A stretch of 64,000 bases of DNA from an uncultured Bradyrhizobium sp. (GCF_947648125.1 NZ_CANSMR010000012.1:1-64000); one strand, 5' to 3'. Shown: positions 34,483-44,296, counted from the first letter of the stretch. Made by a program: numbers and translations. Notes: generated by a model not told the origin, from the sequence alone.

Positions 34483-35397
34483 CTATTTCCGCTGGGCGCG
34501 GCCTTTGGCGAAATGGCTGGCGAGGAAATCCGCCAGCACTTCGACGCGGGCGGGACGCGGGCCGCCGGGCGGGGTGACGAGATGCACGGCGCCCTCGGGC
34601 TGCTTCCAGCCTTTCAGGATCACCTCGACCTCGCCGCGCGCGATCGCGTCGCCGACGATGAAGTCGGGCAGATCGGCGATGCCGAGGCCGGCGAGCAGCG
34701 CGGGCATCACGGCCTCGCCATTGTTGACCCGCAACTGACCGGCGGGACGCACGCTCGCCTGCTCGCCCGATGCGTTGGTGTAGTGCCAGACGCCCTGGGT
34801 CGAGAGATAGGCGTAGCCGAAGCATTTGTGGTCGGCGAGATGCATCGGATGCGTCGGCCGGCCGTAGCGCTTCAGATAGGACGGCGCCGCCACCGTATAG
34901 CGCGGCATGCCGCACAGCCGCCGCGCGATCAGCGAGGAATCCGGCAGCCGCGCGATGCGCAGGCCGGCATCAAAGCCTTCGCCGATCAGATCGACCGTGG
35001 CGTCGCTCAGATGCAGATCGATCGCGACCTCCGGATAGGCCTCCATGAATTCCGGCAGCAGCGGCGCCACCGTCTTGATGCCGAAGGTCATGGGCACCGC
35101 GAACCGCACCAAGCCGCGCGGCGTGGTCGATTGCGCCAGCGCCTCGCTCTCGGCGGCCTCGCCGTCGGCCAGCAGCCGCGCGGCGCGCTCCGACAATTTC
35201 TGGCCGGCATCGGTCAGCGCCAGCCGCCGCGAGGTGCGGTTGAACAGCCGCGCGCCGAGCCGCTCCTCCAGCCGGCTGACGGCCTTCGAGACCGTCGCCT
35301 TGGACAGCGAGAGCTCGGTCGCGGCCGCCGCAAACGACCGTAATTCAACGACTTTTGCGAAGATCGCGAGCGCCTCGAAGTCCGGCAGTTTCGACAT
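34483..35397 (-). CDS. LysR family transcriptional regulator
   Basis: The 304-residue product has an N-terminal winged helix (ALAIFAKVVELRSFAAAATELSL, TVSKAVSRLEERLGARLF) and a C-terminal periplasmic-binding-like effector domain. It is divergent from the pirin gene with a 124-bp gap and is likely to control pirin and wrbA. LysR proteins usually act as inducer-dependent activators and autorepress. The inducer is probably a redox-active compound, as quinone reductase is a target. Confidence 0.93.
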   Translation of the reverse strand: MSKLPDFEALAIFAKVVELRSFAAAATELSLSKATVSKAVSRLEERLGARLFNRTSRRLALTDAGQKLSERAARLLADGEAAESEALAQSTTPRGLVRFAVPMTFGIKTVAPLLPEFMEAYPEVAIDLHLSDATVDLIGEGFDAGLRIARLPDSSLIARRLCGMPRYTVAAPSYLKRYGRPTHPMHLADHKCFGYAYLSTQGVWHYTNASGEQASVRPAGQLRVNNGEAVMPALLAGLGIADLPDFIVGDAIARGEVEVILKGWKQPEGAVHLVTPPGGPRPARVEVLADFLASHFAKGRAQRK

Positions 35398-35423
35398 GGC
35401 AGCTGTCCCGATCGCTCAATTTG

Positions 35424-35438
35424 GAAACAATGAGTTTC
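35424..35438. promoter_or_regulatory. Inverted repeat in the LysR/pirin divergent region
   Basis: GAAAC-AATGA-GTTTC is a 5-bp perfect inverted repeat with a 15-bp span in an AT-rich stretch, just 26 bp from the LysR start. It fits a T-N11-A LysR box. A related half-site TAGTTTCTA follows at 35441. Confidence 0.5.
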
Positions 35439-35521
35439 AATAGTTTCTATTTCTATACCACAGCCGGAGGCATATCCAAGGGTCAACGAGATCGAAACCA
35501 ACCTATCAAACGGAGTAACAC

Positions 35522-36220
35522 ATGATCGAACTCAGACCATTCGCAGAGCTTGGCGGTGCCGACCACGGCTGGCTCAAGGCCAAGCACCACTTCTCGTTCG
35601 CGAGCTACTACGATCCCGCCAATGTCAGCCACGGCGCGCTGCGGGTGTGGAACGACGACGAGATCGCGCCGAACTCCGGCTTTCCGGCGCATCCGCATGC
35701 CAACATGGAGATCATCACCTATGTTCGCGAAGGCGCGATCACGCATCAGGACTCGCTCGGCAACAAGGGACGCACCGAAGCCGGCGACGTGCAGGTGATG
35801 AGCGCCGGCAGCGGCATCCGTCACTCCGAGTACAATCTGGAGCCGTCCAAGACCAAGATCTTCCAGATCTGGATCGAGCCGACGACGAAGGGCGGTCACC
35901 CGACCTGGGGCTCGAAGCCGTTCCCGAAGGCGGACCGCTCGGGCAAACTCGTCACCATCGCCTCCGGCATCGACGGCGATAACGACGCGCTGCCAATCCG
36001 CGCCGATGCGCGGGTGCTCGCCACCACGCTGAAGGCCGGCGAGAGCGCGGAATACGCCGCCGACAAGGCCCGTCACCTCTATCTGGTGCCAGCGGCCGGC
36101 AGCATCGAGGTCAACGGCGTCCGCGTCAATGCGCGCGACGGTGCCGCGATCCGCGATGAAGCCAAGCTGAAGATCACCGCGCTGGAGGATGCCGAGCTCG
36201 TGCTGGTCGACGCGGCCTGA
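35522..36220 (+). CDS. Pirin family protein (YhhW type)
   Basis: The 232-residue product has the bicupin pirin fold. The metal ligands are in FPAHPHANMEIITYV (two His, one Glu) and GIRHSEYN. YhhW-type pirins are cytoplasmic and some act as quercetinases. CGGAGTAACAC precedes the ATG. It is divergent from a LysR gene and followed by wrbA after 90 bp, so they probably respond to the same inducer. Confidence 0.93.
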   Translation: MIELRPFAELGGADHGWLKAKHHFSFASYYDPANVSHGALRVWNDDEIAPNSGFPAHPHANMEIITYVREGAITHQDSLGNKGRTEAGDVQVMSAGSGIRHSEYNLEPSKTKIFQIWIEPTTKGGHPTWGSKPFPKADRSGKLVTIASGIDGDNDALPIRADARVLATTLKAGESAEYAADKARHLYLVPAAGSIEVNGVRVNARDGAAIRDEAKLKITALEDAELVLVDAA

Positions 36221-36310
36221 TCACCACTCACCCTGCATGCGCGGACGGACGTCCGCGCATGCCCCTTCCCCCGAAATCATCTCCCTTACCAACCCCCAAA
36301 GGAGGCCATC

Positions 36311-36910
36311 ATGGCCAAGGTTCTCGTCCTCTATTACTCTGCCTACGGTCACATCGAAGCGATGGCGAATGCCGTCGCGGAGGGCGCGCGCGAAGCCGGC
36401 GCCACCGTCGACATCAAGCGCGTGCCCGAGCTCGTGCCGGCCGAGGTCGCGAAGGCCTCGTACTACAAGCTCGACCAGCCCGCGCCGATCGCCAAGATCG
36501 ACGACCTCGTCAATTACGACGCGATCATCGTCGGCACCGGCACCCGGTTCGGCCGCATGTCCTCGCAGATGGCCAACTTCCTCGACCAGGCCGGCGCGCT
36601 CTGGGCCAGGGGCGCGCTGAACGGCAAGGTCGGCGGTGCCTTCACCTCGAGCGCGACCCAGCATGGCGGCCAGGAGACCACGCTGTTCTCGATCATCACC
36701 AACCTCTTGCATTTCGGCATGACGGTGCTCGGCCTGAACTACGGTTTTGCCGGACAGATGAAGCTCGATGAGGTCACCGGCGGCGCGCCCTACGGCGCCA
36801 CGACGATCACCGGCGGCGACGGCAGCCGCCAGCCCAGCGAGAACGAACTCGCCGGCGCACGCTACCAGGGCCGCGCGATCGCGGAAGCCGCCAGGAAACT
36901 CCGCGGCTAA
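36311..36910 (+). CDS. wrbA: NAD(P)H:quinone oxidoreductase WrbA
   Basis: The 199-residue flavodoxin-like protein begins [20 protein letters not shown], with the FMN phosphate loop [25 protein letters not shown] and [19 protein letters not shown] are conserved WrbA signatures. It carries two-electron reduction of quinones and prevents redox cycling. AAAGGAGGCCATC before the ATG is a perfect ribosome binding site. It lies in the pirin transcript and ends at a terminator. Confidence 0.96.
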   Translation: MAKVLVLYYSAYGHIEAMANAVAEGAREAGATVDIKRVPELVPAEVAKASYYKLDQPAPIAKIDDLVNYDAIIVGTGTRFGRMSSQMANFLDQAGALWARGALNGKVGGAFTSSATQHGGQETTLFSIITNLLHFGMTVLGLNYGFAGQMKLDEVTGGAPYGATTITGGDGSRQPSENELAGARYQGRAIAEAARKLRG

Positions 36911-36939
36911 GCTGCACGGCTGAGCTTCGCTAGTACGAC

Positions 36940-36973
36940 AAGGGCGGCATTCTCGTTCGGGAATGCCGCCCTT
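36940..36973. terminator. Bidirectional terminator after wrbA
   Basis: A 13-bp perfect stem AAGGGCGGCATTC / GAATGCCGCCCTT with an 8-base loop separates convergent genes. It marks the left edge of the EPS locus. Confidence 0.8.
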
Positions 36974-36975
36974 CG

Positions 36976-38166
36976 TCAGTCATCTTCGCGCGAGGGCGTC
37001 GACTTGCCGAGCGCCCGCTTCAGCCGCGCTGACAGCTCCGGATAGTGACGCAGCGCCAGCACGGCGCGGTCACGCAGCGCGTAGGGCTGCCCGCGCCAGC
37101 TCAAGGGTGCGCTGAGATCGACCAGCGGCGTGCGCTGCGGTCCGAACCGCCGCTTGTAGGTGTAATTGCCGATCGAGAAATCGAACTCCCGCACGCCGTC
37201 CTTGTGCAGCGCTGCGATGGTGCGATCGATGATCAGCCGCCCCGGCGAACACGCCGACCACTTCTCGCCCGCATTGCTGATGCGGATCATGACGTAGCGC
37301 GAGCCGGTGCGGACGCCGAGCAGCGTCGCCACCACTTCCTCGTGGGTCGCAAGGGCGGTCATGACAGCATAGCCGCGCGCGGTGCCTTCGCGTACGAGGT
37401 CGCGATAGAAGGCGGCGCAGTCCGCATTGTCGAGCACGTAATTGAGTCCTAAACCGTTCAGCCGCGCTTCCTGCTGCACCTCCGTGGTGGACAGAAGGTC
37501 CAGCGCCTCGTCGGTATTCGCGGCAATCCTGAACGCCGCGGACGGCTCGCGCGTGAACACGCGCCAGCTCCGTCCCAATTCCTTGCGGACTTTCCGGTTC
37601 AGCTCGTAGCGCCAGGCGTTGTGGTCGTCGCCGATGGTCAAGAGATTGCCGTTGACGACCGACGGTCCGATGCCATCGAGGAGTGCCAGCGGATTGGGTC
37701 GCGTCGCGAGCTTGACCGGCATCTTCCGAAAACGAATGAGATCGGCCCCGCCATGCGCCTTGCGCAGCGCGGCCCGCAAATCACGCCAGAACTGCCATGC
37801 GGCGACGTCGTCGCGCGGTGCGGCCGGCCCGAGCACCGGCGCGTTGAAATCGGTGAGGTTGAGGTCGGCGAATTCGACGATGCGCAGACTGCCCAGCCGG
37901 TGACGGATCAGCGGCAGCAGCGCCGCCCGCTCGCCGGTCGCGGCATCGCTGACAATGGCGATCAGCGGCTCGACGCCATCGGTCGAGGCGAAGGCCCGGT
38001 ACCAAGACGCGTACCATTGTGGATGCTGGAACGCCGTGAGCGGTTCGAAGATCCCCCAGCGGGCGGCCGCCTGCGCCCAATCGGAAACCAGCTCGACCCG
38101 ATAGCCGACCGCATAGGAAGCGACCCGCGCCCCGAATTTCTCAACCGCTGTCGTCAAGACCGTCAT
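36976..38166 (-). CDS. FemAB/CelD-like GNAT acyltransferase (EPS locus)
   Basis: The 396-residue product belongs to the BcsL/CelD type of GNAT proteins: a first part with PLTAFQHPQWYASWYRAF and EPLIAIV, then a GNAT core with VRKELGRSWRVF, RISNAGEKWSACSPGRLIIDRTI and FDFSIGNYTYKRRFG. Such proteins occur in polysaccharide loci and may acylate sugars. The start at 38166 (MTVLTTAVE) was chosen; a TTG 21 bp upstream is the alternative. It is 27 bp downstream of the JmjC/cupin-like gene and probably in its operon. Confidence 0.85.
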   Translation of the reverse strand: MTVLTTAVEKFGARVASYAVGYRVELVSDWAQAAARWGIFEPLTAFQHPQWYASWYRAFASTDGVEPLIAIVSDAATGERAALLPLIRHRLGSLRIVEFADLNLTDFNAPVLGPAAPRDDVAAWQFWRDLRAALRKAHGGADLIRFRKMPVKLATRPNPLALLDGIGPSVVNGNLLTIGDDHNAWRYELNRKVRKELGRSWRVFTREPSAAFRIAANTDEALDLLSTTEVQQEARLNGLGLNYVLDNADCAAFYRDLVREGTARGYAVMTALATHEEVVATLLGVRTGSRYVMIRISNAGEKWSACSPGRLIIDRTIAALHKDGVREFDFSIGNYTYKRRFGPQRTPLVDLSAPLSWRGQPYALRDRAVLALRHYPELSARLKRALGKSTPSREDD

Positions 38167-38193
38167 TTCAACACCTGCTACCGGCAAGCTGGC

Positions 38194-39165
38194 TTACGCC
38201 GCCTCCAACGCCGCCTTGGGCGGATCCTTGGGCGGGTCCTTGGGCAGGTCGACGATCTTGCCGAGATCGCTCTCGTCGAGGCGGAAGTCGATCGTGCGCC
38301 GCACGGCGCGTTCGCGCTTCACCCACTTGCCGTCGCGCAGCAGCTTCTGCATCACCTGCTTGGCGAAGAAGGTCGGGCCACGGATGCTGCGGCTGCGCGG
38401 CGTGTAGCCGAAGCGATGCCGCAGCATGCCGTTGGCGAGATGCAGGATCTGGGCGCGGCGGATATCGTCGTTCACATAGGAGATCGTCATCGAGATGTTG
38501 ACGGTGTCGAGGTTCTCGACGCGGTGCGGCGCATTGAGCGGCCAGTTCAGCATCTGGCCGGGTTCGAGATCGATCACCTGCGCATGCCAGTCGTACCAGG
38601 GCTCGTAGGGGATATCGACCTCGACGTCGAACAGCGCGATGTTCTCCAGATGCTCGGGCCGGATGAACGGCTGCGTGCTGGGATAGATGTAGACCCGCTT
38701 GCGGCCCGCGATCTGGACCAGGCCCTGCCCCGGCAGATCGGCGTGGTAATAGACCTGTGCATCGGGCGACGAAATCAGGATGCCGGCCTGATGGGTCGGC
38801 GCATCGAAGCCGGGAACCTTGGCTGCGATCTCGCCGAACATCCGCTCGATCATGTCGCGGTAGCGGCGATCGATCGCGGTGACGTTGCGCAGGTTCAGCC
38901 ACAGGCCGCCGCGCGAAATCGCCTCGATCACCTGATGGCCGCGCAGCCTGCCGATCTCGCCCTCGCGCCACACCCGGCTCGATCCCTTGGCGCCGGTCTT
39001 GACCAGGCTGTAATGCTCGCGCGGATGGTGCTCGATCAGCTTGGCGAGATCGTCCATCGAGAACGCCGGCTGCTTGTGCATGGTATGCTCGAGCCGGATC
39101 GGCTGATGGCTCCAGAGCCGGGAATGGTTGTCATCCCAATCCGCGAAGATCTTTCCCGTCGTCAT
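38194..39165 (-). CDS. JmjC/cupin-like oxygenase (EPS locus)
   Basis: The 323-residue product has a possible Fe(II)/2-oxoglutarate centre: the HxD-like pair in VYYHADLPGQG and a distal His in NAPHRVEN, with LVQIAGRKRVYIYP between them. This resembles cupin_8/JmjC hydroxylases. CCAGGAGCGACC before the ATG at 39165 is a good ribosome binding site and is preferred to the in-frame start at 39249. A Pro/Lys repeat (KDPPKDPPKAA) forms the C-terminus. The target is unknown. It is divergent from a glycosyltransferase. Confidence 0.75.
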   Translation of the reverse strand: MTTGKIFADWDDNHSRLWSHQPIRLEHTMHKQPAFSMDDLAKLIEHHPREHYSLVKTGAKGSSRVWREGEIGRLRGHQVIEAISRGGLWLNLRNVTAIDRRYRDMIERMFGEIAAKVPGFDAPTHQAGILISSPDAQVYYHADLPGQGLVQIAGRKRVYIYPSTQPFIRPEHLENIALFDVEVDIPYEPWYDWHAQVIDLEPGQMLNWPLNAPHRVENLDTVNISMTISYVNDDIRRAQILHLANGMLRHRFGYTPRSRSIRGPTFFAKQVMQKLLRDGKWVKRERAVRRTIDFRLDESDLGKIVDLPKDPPKDPPKAALEAA

Positions 39166-39354
39166 GGTCGCGCTCCTGGCTGCGCCGTTTCGCTTCATCC
39201 GATGTCCCGTTCCGGGACGAGCTGGCAGCTCTTGGGCAGGGATTGGCAAGAACGGTGCCGTCGCGTATGCGCGCGGGGTTACGCAAAGCTAATGTCTCGC
39301 CGATATGGCTACCGCGACGTTTCCGGAGCCGGCCGCCGTGGCCGACAGGACTGA

Positions 39355-40446
39355 ATGACCAAACCACCCCGATATCGCGCGCTGTTTCTCGGCGCCGGGC
39401 CGCGGATGCACTGCGGCGTCGGGCAGTTCACCCGCCTGCTGCAGGAGACGCTCGACAAAATCGAGCCCGGCGCCAGCACGGCGTTAACCCTGACCCAGAC
39501 CGACGGCACGATCGCCGAGATCTGGCGCGCGGTCGGCAGCGCGGACAGCGTGGTCTGCAACTTCCCGATCGTGGCCTGGAAGCGCGTGATCGCGCGCCCG
39601 CTGCTCGCGCTGCTGTTTGCCCGGCTGCGCCGCCGCAAGGTTGTCTTGATTCAGCACGAATGGGCGGGCCTCAACGGCATCCGCCGGCTGACCTATATCC
39701 CCGCTTTGTGGCTCGCCAACACCATCGTGATGTTCTCGCCGCTGGTGCGCCGCGAGCTCGCTGACGACCGGATCATGCGCGGCATGGTGCGGAAATGCGT
39801 GCTGGCGCCGCTGCCCCCGAACATCGCGGCGCCGGCCGGCTTCACGGACTCGATGCTGTTGCAGCGGCTCGTCGCGGCGCGCAGCAACGGCCAGCTCATC
39901 GTCGGGCATTTCGGCTCGATCTATCCCGGCAAGCAGCCGAACGGGCTGCTCGAGATCGGCGCGATCCTGAAGCAGCGAGGCCTGCAGCCCTTGATCGTCT
40001 ATGTCGGCTCCTTCATCCGCGGCACCGACAACATCGAGCAGAAATTCTACGCCCGCGTCGCCGAGCTGGGGCTCAAGGGCGACGTGATCGTCTCCGGCTA
40101 TGTCGCCTCCGATCACGAGGTGTTCGGCCTGCTCGGCGAGATCGACGTGTTCTGCTATTCGCTGGCCGAGGGCCTGACCGCGCGGCGCTCCAGCATCCTG
40201 GCCTGCGTGCAGTCGGGCCGGCCGCTGATCGTCACCGGCCCGGCGCTGCCGGATGAATTCGACCACCATCCGCGCTTCAAGGAATTGATCGATCGCGGCG
40301 CCATCCTGCTGGTGCCGCGCGACGCCGACAGCGCGGCCTATGCCGACCGGATCGTCGCGGCGCTGAAGCGGCCGACCGTCCCGGTGCCGTTCGATTTCGA
40401 CGGCTGGTGGACGGACGTTGCCAACGCGGTCCGCGCGCAGTTCTAG
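39355..40446 (+). CDS. Glycosyltransferase (GT-B, GT4-like)
   Basis: The 363-residue product looks like a GT-B fold enzyme. The N-terminal part has GPRMHCGVGQFTRLL and QHEWAGLNGIRRL; the C-terminal part has IVGHFGSIYPGKQPNGLLE, VSGYVASDHEVFGLLGEIDVF and SLAEGLTARRSSILACVQSG. No clear EX7E motif, so the exact family is not sure. It should add a sugar to an EPS precursor in the cytoplasm. Its stop overlaps the convergent Wzy gene by 4 bp. Confidence 0.82.
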   Translation: MTKPPRYRALFLGAGPRMHCGVGQFTRLLQETLDKIEPGASTALTLTQTDGTIAEIWRAVGSADSVVCNFPIVAWKRVIARPLLALLFARLRRRKVVLIQHEWAGLNGIRRLTYIPALWLANTIVMFSPLVRRELADDRIMRGMVRKCVLAPLPPNIAAPAGFTDSMLLQRLVAARSNGQLIVGHFGSIYPGKQPNGLLEIGAILKQRGLQPLIVYVGSFIRGTDNIEQKFYARVAELGLKGDVIVSGYVASDHEVFGLLGEIDVFCYSLAEGLTARRSSILACVQSGRPLIVTGPALPDEFDHHPRFKELIDRGAILLVPRDADSAAYADRIVAALKRPTVPVPFDFDGWWTDVANAVRAQF

Positions 40447-41762
40447 ACCTCACCCCGCATCCGGAACCGGGCCAGATAATGCAGCCCGAACACCGCGATC
40501 AGGAACGTCACCCAGATCGTGTCGGCGCGATCGAGGAAGAAGCTCTCCATCGACGACAGGTAGAGACCGAACAGCCAGATCCGCAGGAACAGCATCGTCA
40601 GCGGCGCATCATTGCCGCCGCGATCCGCGGCCTGGAAGTCGCGCAACGGCTTGACGACAACAGCCGCGATCAGCAGCACGAGACCGGGCAGACCGGTCCC
40701 GAGCGCGGTGTCGAGATAGCCATTATGGCTGTGCGAGGCGTAGCCCGCCCACTCCTTGCCTTCCTGCAAATTCTGGATCGCGCTGGTGCCCCAGAACGAC
40801 TCGAAGCCGTAGCCGGTCCATAGCCGCTGGTGCAGCGATTCGAGGGCGAAGGCCCAGATGTCGGCGCGGCCGGTGAAGGAGGTGTCGATCGGCATCCGGT
40901 CGGCGATCGCGGCGAGCGTGTCGCTCATCACGATGCCGACGCTGAACAGATTGAGCAGCACCAGCGGCGTCAGCAGCAGCAGCGCACGGCCCGACAGCGA
41001 GCGGATCACCGGCATCACCGCGGTCAGCATCAGCACGGCGACACAGAGCACGATCGCGCTCTTGCCGGCGGTGAAGAACAGGAACACCGCGGCAAGCCCG
41101 GTCACGGCGATGCCCGACAGCCAGCCGCCGGCCCGCATCAGATAGATGCCGAGAAAGATCAGCATCGCCATCATCGCGGCCGCGACGTTCTTGTGGCCGA
41201 ACGCGCCGCGCCAGTTGCCGGCAAGCGCCGGCTCCTGCGGATCGGTGGCCTGGTGAATCGACAGATGCGGCGCCAGGAGGACGCCGAGGTAACATGTCAC
41301 AAGCAGGACAAGCGCAGCGATGCCGAACCAGCGCATCAATTCGCCCTGCGATTTCGGCAGCAGCAGCAGCGTCGCAGTCACCACGATGACGAACACCGAC
41401 AACGCCAGGCGGCGCAGCGAGGTGGCGGGATCAGACGACAGCACGACGGTGATGCAAATCCAACCGGCGAACAGCAGGAAGGCCGGCGTCAGCAATGATT
41501 TCAGCGCCGGCTGATTGTCGCGCAGGGTCAGCGCCAGCATCGCGACCATCAGCACGCCGAACACGGCGTAAAGCACCGCATCCTTGCCGGTGACCACGTC
41601 GCCGACATAGAAGCCGCTCAGATCCGCGAACGGACGCAGCGATATCCAGACCAGCAGGAGAATGCCGACAAAGAATGCGCCGCGGACGATATCCATCACC
41701 GGCCGGCGCGCAATGTCGGCGATCAGCGCCCGGCTCTCCGCGGTGACGGACAACTCACTCAC
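40443..41762 (-). CDS. O-antigen ligase/Wzy-type membrane protein (first copy)
   Basis: The 439-residue polytopic protein has ~12 membrane segments and a large periplasmic loop containing GRADIWAFALESLHQRLWTGYGFE and SHNGYLDTALGTGLPG, the hallmark of Wzy/WaaL proteins. Its role is polymerising or ligating EPS repeat units. The start is GTG at 41762 and overlaps the stop of the upstream glycosyltransferase by 4 bp (GTGA), so the two are coupled. Confidence 0.88.
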   Translation of the reverse strand: MSELSVTAESRALIADIARRPVMDIVRGAFFVGILLLVWISLRPFADLSGFYVGDVVTGKDAVLYAVFGVLMVAMLALTLRDNQPALKSLLTPAFLLFAGWICITVVLSSDPATSLRRLALSVFVIVVTATLLLLPKSQGELMRWFGIAALVLLVTCYLGVLLAPHLSIHQATDPQEPALAGNWRGAFGHKNVAAAMMAMLIFLGIYLMRAGGWLSGIAVTGLAAVFLFFTAGKSAIVLCVAVLMLTAVMPVIRSLSGRALLLLTPLVLLNLFSVGIVMSDTLAAIADRMPIDTSFTGRADIWAFALESLHQRLWTGYGFESFWGTSAIQNLQEGKEWAGYASHSHNGYLDTALGTGLPGLVLLIAAVVVKPLRDFQAADRGGNDAPLTMLFLRIWLFGLYLSSMESFFLDRADTIWVTFLIAVFGLHYLARFRMRGEV

Positions 41763-42754
41763 GACGCGATCTTGGAAGCTGCGTAGGGCTGCGGCTCGAT
41801 GCCGAGTACCGCAAGCGCGCTGCCGACCGCGACCACCATCGGGTGCATCGCAATCACCGCTTGATGCTCGCGCAACACGATGCGCGTGAAGCGATACAGC
41901 GAGAACGGCACCAGGCCGAACATCTTGGCCTTGACGGCCGCGCGCGACCACATTGTCCGCGCCGCCTTGCGCTCGATGTGATAGTTGATCGCGCCGATCC
42001 GCAATCCGCGCCGCACGATCCAGCCGAGATTGGTCCGGGTCGACGGAACGGTCTCGCTGATGACGGCGTCCGTGACCCAGAAGAAGCGAAAGCCGGCGCG
42101 GCGCGCCCGCGCGAAGAAATCGTGGTCGCCGCCGCCGAGGAAGTTGAAACGCAGGTCGAAGGCGGGCTGTCCGAGCTTGTCGAACACCGCGCGCCGGATC
42201 AGGCAATTGCCGCAGCCATAGATCACCGGAACCGGACCGCTGGCATGATAGGCCGGCGCGAACGCCGGATGCCGCTTGAGGCTGCGCTTGTGCTCATCAT
42301 CGAAATTCGGCCACACCGGCCCGCCGACGATCTCGGCGCCGGAGCTCTCGGCGGCCTGCACCATCCGCTCCAGCCAGTCGGGCGAGGCGACCTCGTCGTC
42401 GTCGATCATCAAAAGGTTTTTGGCGTTCGGAAAGGTCTCGAGCGCGGTCTCGAACGCCGCGTTGATCGCCCGGCAATTGCCCTGCCGCGGCTCGACGATG
42501 CAGACGCCGCGAAGCTTGCCGGAATTGAGAAACTCGGCCGCGACGGGCGCGCTCTCGCAGCGCGCCGCATCGTTCTCGACCACGACGATCGCGAAGCTGC
42601 GCTCGGTGCGCTGCGCCGCCACGGACTCCAGCGTCAGCCGCAGGTGCTTCGGGCGCCGGAAGCTCGGAATGCAGATGACGGTCTCGACGGAGCAATCCAG
42701 CGCGGGCGAGGTGGTTACCCAGGCGCGGTCCGCCACAGCAAGCTCGGTCGACAT
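41759..42754 (-). CDS. Family 2 glycosyltransferase
   Basis: The 331-residue product is a GT-A enzyme: VICIPSFRRPKHLRLTLESV at the start, VVENDAARCES, the DXD-like motif LMIDDDEVASPDWL and GGGDHDFFARARRAGFRFFW. It transfers a nucleotide-activated sugar. The start at 42754 is 8 bases after AGGAGG; a second ATG at 42760 is possible. The long upstream extension to 42853 is unlikely. It is coupled to the Wzy-like gene downstream. Confidence 0.9.
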   Translation of the reverse strand: MSTELAVADRAWVTTSPALDCSVETVICIPSFRRPKHLRLTLESVAAQRTERSFAIVVVENDAARCESAPVAAEFLNSGKLRGVCIVEPRQGNCRAINAAFETALETFPNAKNLLMIDDDEVASPDWLERMVQAAESSGAEIVGGPVWPNFDDEHKRSLKRHPAFAPAYHASGPVPVIYGCGNCLIRRAVFDKLGQPAFDLRFNFLGGGDHDFFARARRAGFRFFWVTDAVISETVPSTRTNLGWIVRRGLRIGAINYHIERKAARTMWSRAAVKAKMFGLVPFSLYRFTRIVLREHQAVIAMHPMVVAVGSALAVLGIEPQPYAASKIAS

Positions 42755-43158
42755 CTCCATGCCCTCCTGGCAATCGCGATCCGCACGACGCATCATCCCG
42801 GCACGGATCGGAATGGGACATGGCCGTCCCAAAGTGACCGACACCGGCGGCAATACGGACGCGGATCGAACGTTACGGCGACCTCATGGCAAAATCCGCT
42901 CCAGACGAGACCCGCGTTACCGCAACTTCGTCGCAAGGTTAATTTGAAGTCGAACGAAGTGATTTACAGGGACAGACGGCTGCGTGGGAGCGAGGCCTCG
43001 CGATCGGCGCCACGGTGTTAGCTGATCCTTAGGGTTAAGAGCCGTCACGCGCGCGCGCAGCGTGCCTTGCGCTCCAGTTGGCATTCAATTTGCTGATCAC
43101 CCCATAAATCCTCGATCGATCCGGTCGCAACAACGCAAAACACTGCCAGAGGTTCACC
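42755..43158. other. Intergenic region between divergent GT2 and radical SAM genes
   Basis: These 404 bp must hold two divergent promoters of the EPS locus. No clear palindrome is seen. Confidence 0.45.
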
Positions 43159-44247
43159 TTGAAAGCGCTCGACCTCGTCTCGCTCGGCACCAAGCATGTC
43201 CGCAATGCCCTCTCGGAAGAGCTCTATTTGCGTACCGGACGCGACGTCACCCGTCCGGCCGCGATCTTCGCCGAGGTGGTCGAACGCTGCAATTACAAGT
43301 GCCGTTACTGCGACTACTGGCGCCGTCCGAACTATCGCGACGAGATGTCGATCGCCGAATGGCAGCGCGCTCTCGCGAGCCTGAAGGAATTCATCGGCGC
43401 CTTTCACGTCGAGTTCGCCGGCGGCGAGCCCTACATCAAGAAGGGCGTTCTCGACCTCTTGCGGTTCTGCCGCGACAACGACATCCACTGGGGCGTCACC
43501 ACCAATGGCGGCGCCTACCTCAACAGGAAGATCGTGGCGCAAACCGTTGAGGCGCGCCCGTTCAACATCAACATCTCGATCGATTCCACCGACCCCAAGA
43601 TTCACAACTACTCACGCGGCGTCGAGAACTCGCTGAACGACATCGTGCAAGGCATCCGCAACGTCGCCGAACAGCGCCGTGCCGAAGGTCTGGATTTCCC
43701 GATCATCATCAAGCCGGTCGTGCACCGGCTGAACTTCCGCCGCCTGCCCGAATTGGTCGACTGGATCCAGGAGATCGGCGCCACCGCGCTGAGCTTCCAG
43801 CCGGTCGAGCAAGGCACGCAGGAGGTCGAGGACGAGCTGTGGATCGGCGAGAGCGAGCTGGACGATCTCATCAAGGTCCGCGACGAGCTGCTGCGGTTGA
43901 AGCGAGAGGGCGCGCCGATCCTCAACGGCGAGGCCGTGCTGCGAGCCTGGCCGAACCATTTCCGCCGCGAGAAAGCGCCGAAGGAAGTGATGCCCTGCCG
44001 CGTCGGCATGCGCAATTACTTCATCCGCTCCGACGGTCGCCTGGAAACGTGCTGGTTCTTCAAGCCGATCGGCAACGTGCGCACCCAGACCGCACGCGAG
44101 ATCTGGTACAGCGAGGAAGCCCGGGCCCGCCGCAAGGAGACCGTCGCCTGCGACAAGCTCTGCCTGTTCACCTGCCTCGCGCAGCGCACGCTGCAGGACA
44201 AGCTGAAGATGGGCCTGACGCTGTTGACCAACACCAAGGCCGCCTGA
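43159..44247 (+). CDS. Radical SAM protein with SPASM-like C-terminus (EPS locus)
   Basis: The 362-residue product has the 4Fe-4S/SAM cluster motif Cys44-x3-Cys48-x2-Cys51 (CNYKCRYC), the SAM loop FAGGEPYIKKG and further barrel motifs NISIDSTDPKIHN. The C-terminal part carries additional Cys (MPCRVGMRN, ETCWFF, ACDKLCLFTCL) like SPASM/twitch domains. The start is TTG with GAGGTTCACC upstream. Radical SAM enzymes in polysaccharide clusters can modify sugars or peptides; the substrate is unknown. It is divergent from the GT2/Wzy operon. Confidence 0.88.
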   Translation: MKALDLVSLGTKHVRNALSEELYLRTGRDVTRPAAIFAEVVERCNYKCRYCDYWRRPNYRDEMSIAEWQRALASLKEFIGAFHVEFAGGEPYIKKGVLDLLRFCRDNDIHWGVTTNGGAYLNRKIVAQTVEARPFNINISIDSTDPKIHNYSRGVENSLNDIVQGIRNVAEQRRAEGLDFPIIIKPVVHRLNFRRLPELVDWIQEIGATALSFQPVEQGTQEVEDELWIGESELDDLIKVRDELLRLKREGAPILNGEAVLRAWPNHFRREKAPKEVMPCRVGMRNYFIRSDGRLETCWFFKPIGNVRTQTAREIWYSEEARARRKETVACDKLCLFTCLAQRTLQDKLKMGLTLLTNTKAA

Positions 44248-44296
44248 CAGCCGAGAGCTTGAGCCTTTCTAACCGTCTGAAGTGTGACTCACTTTT

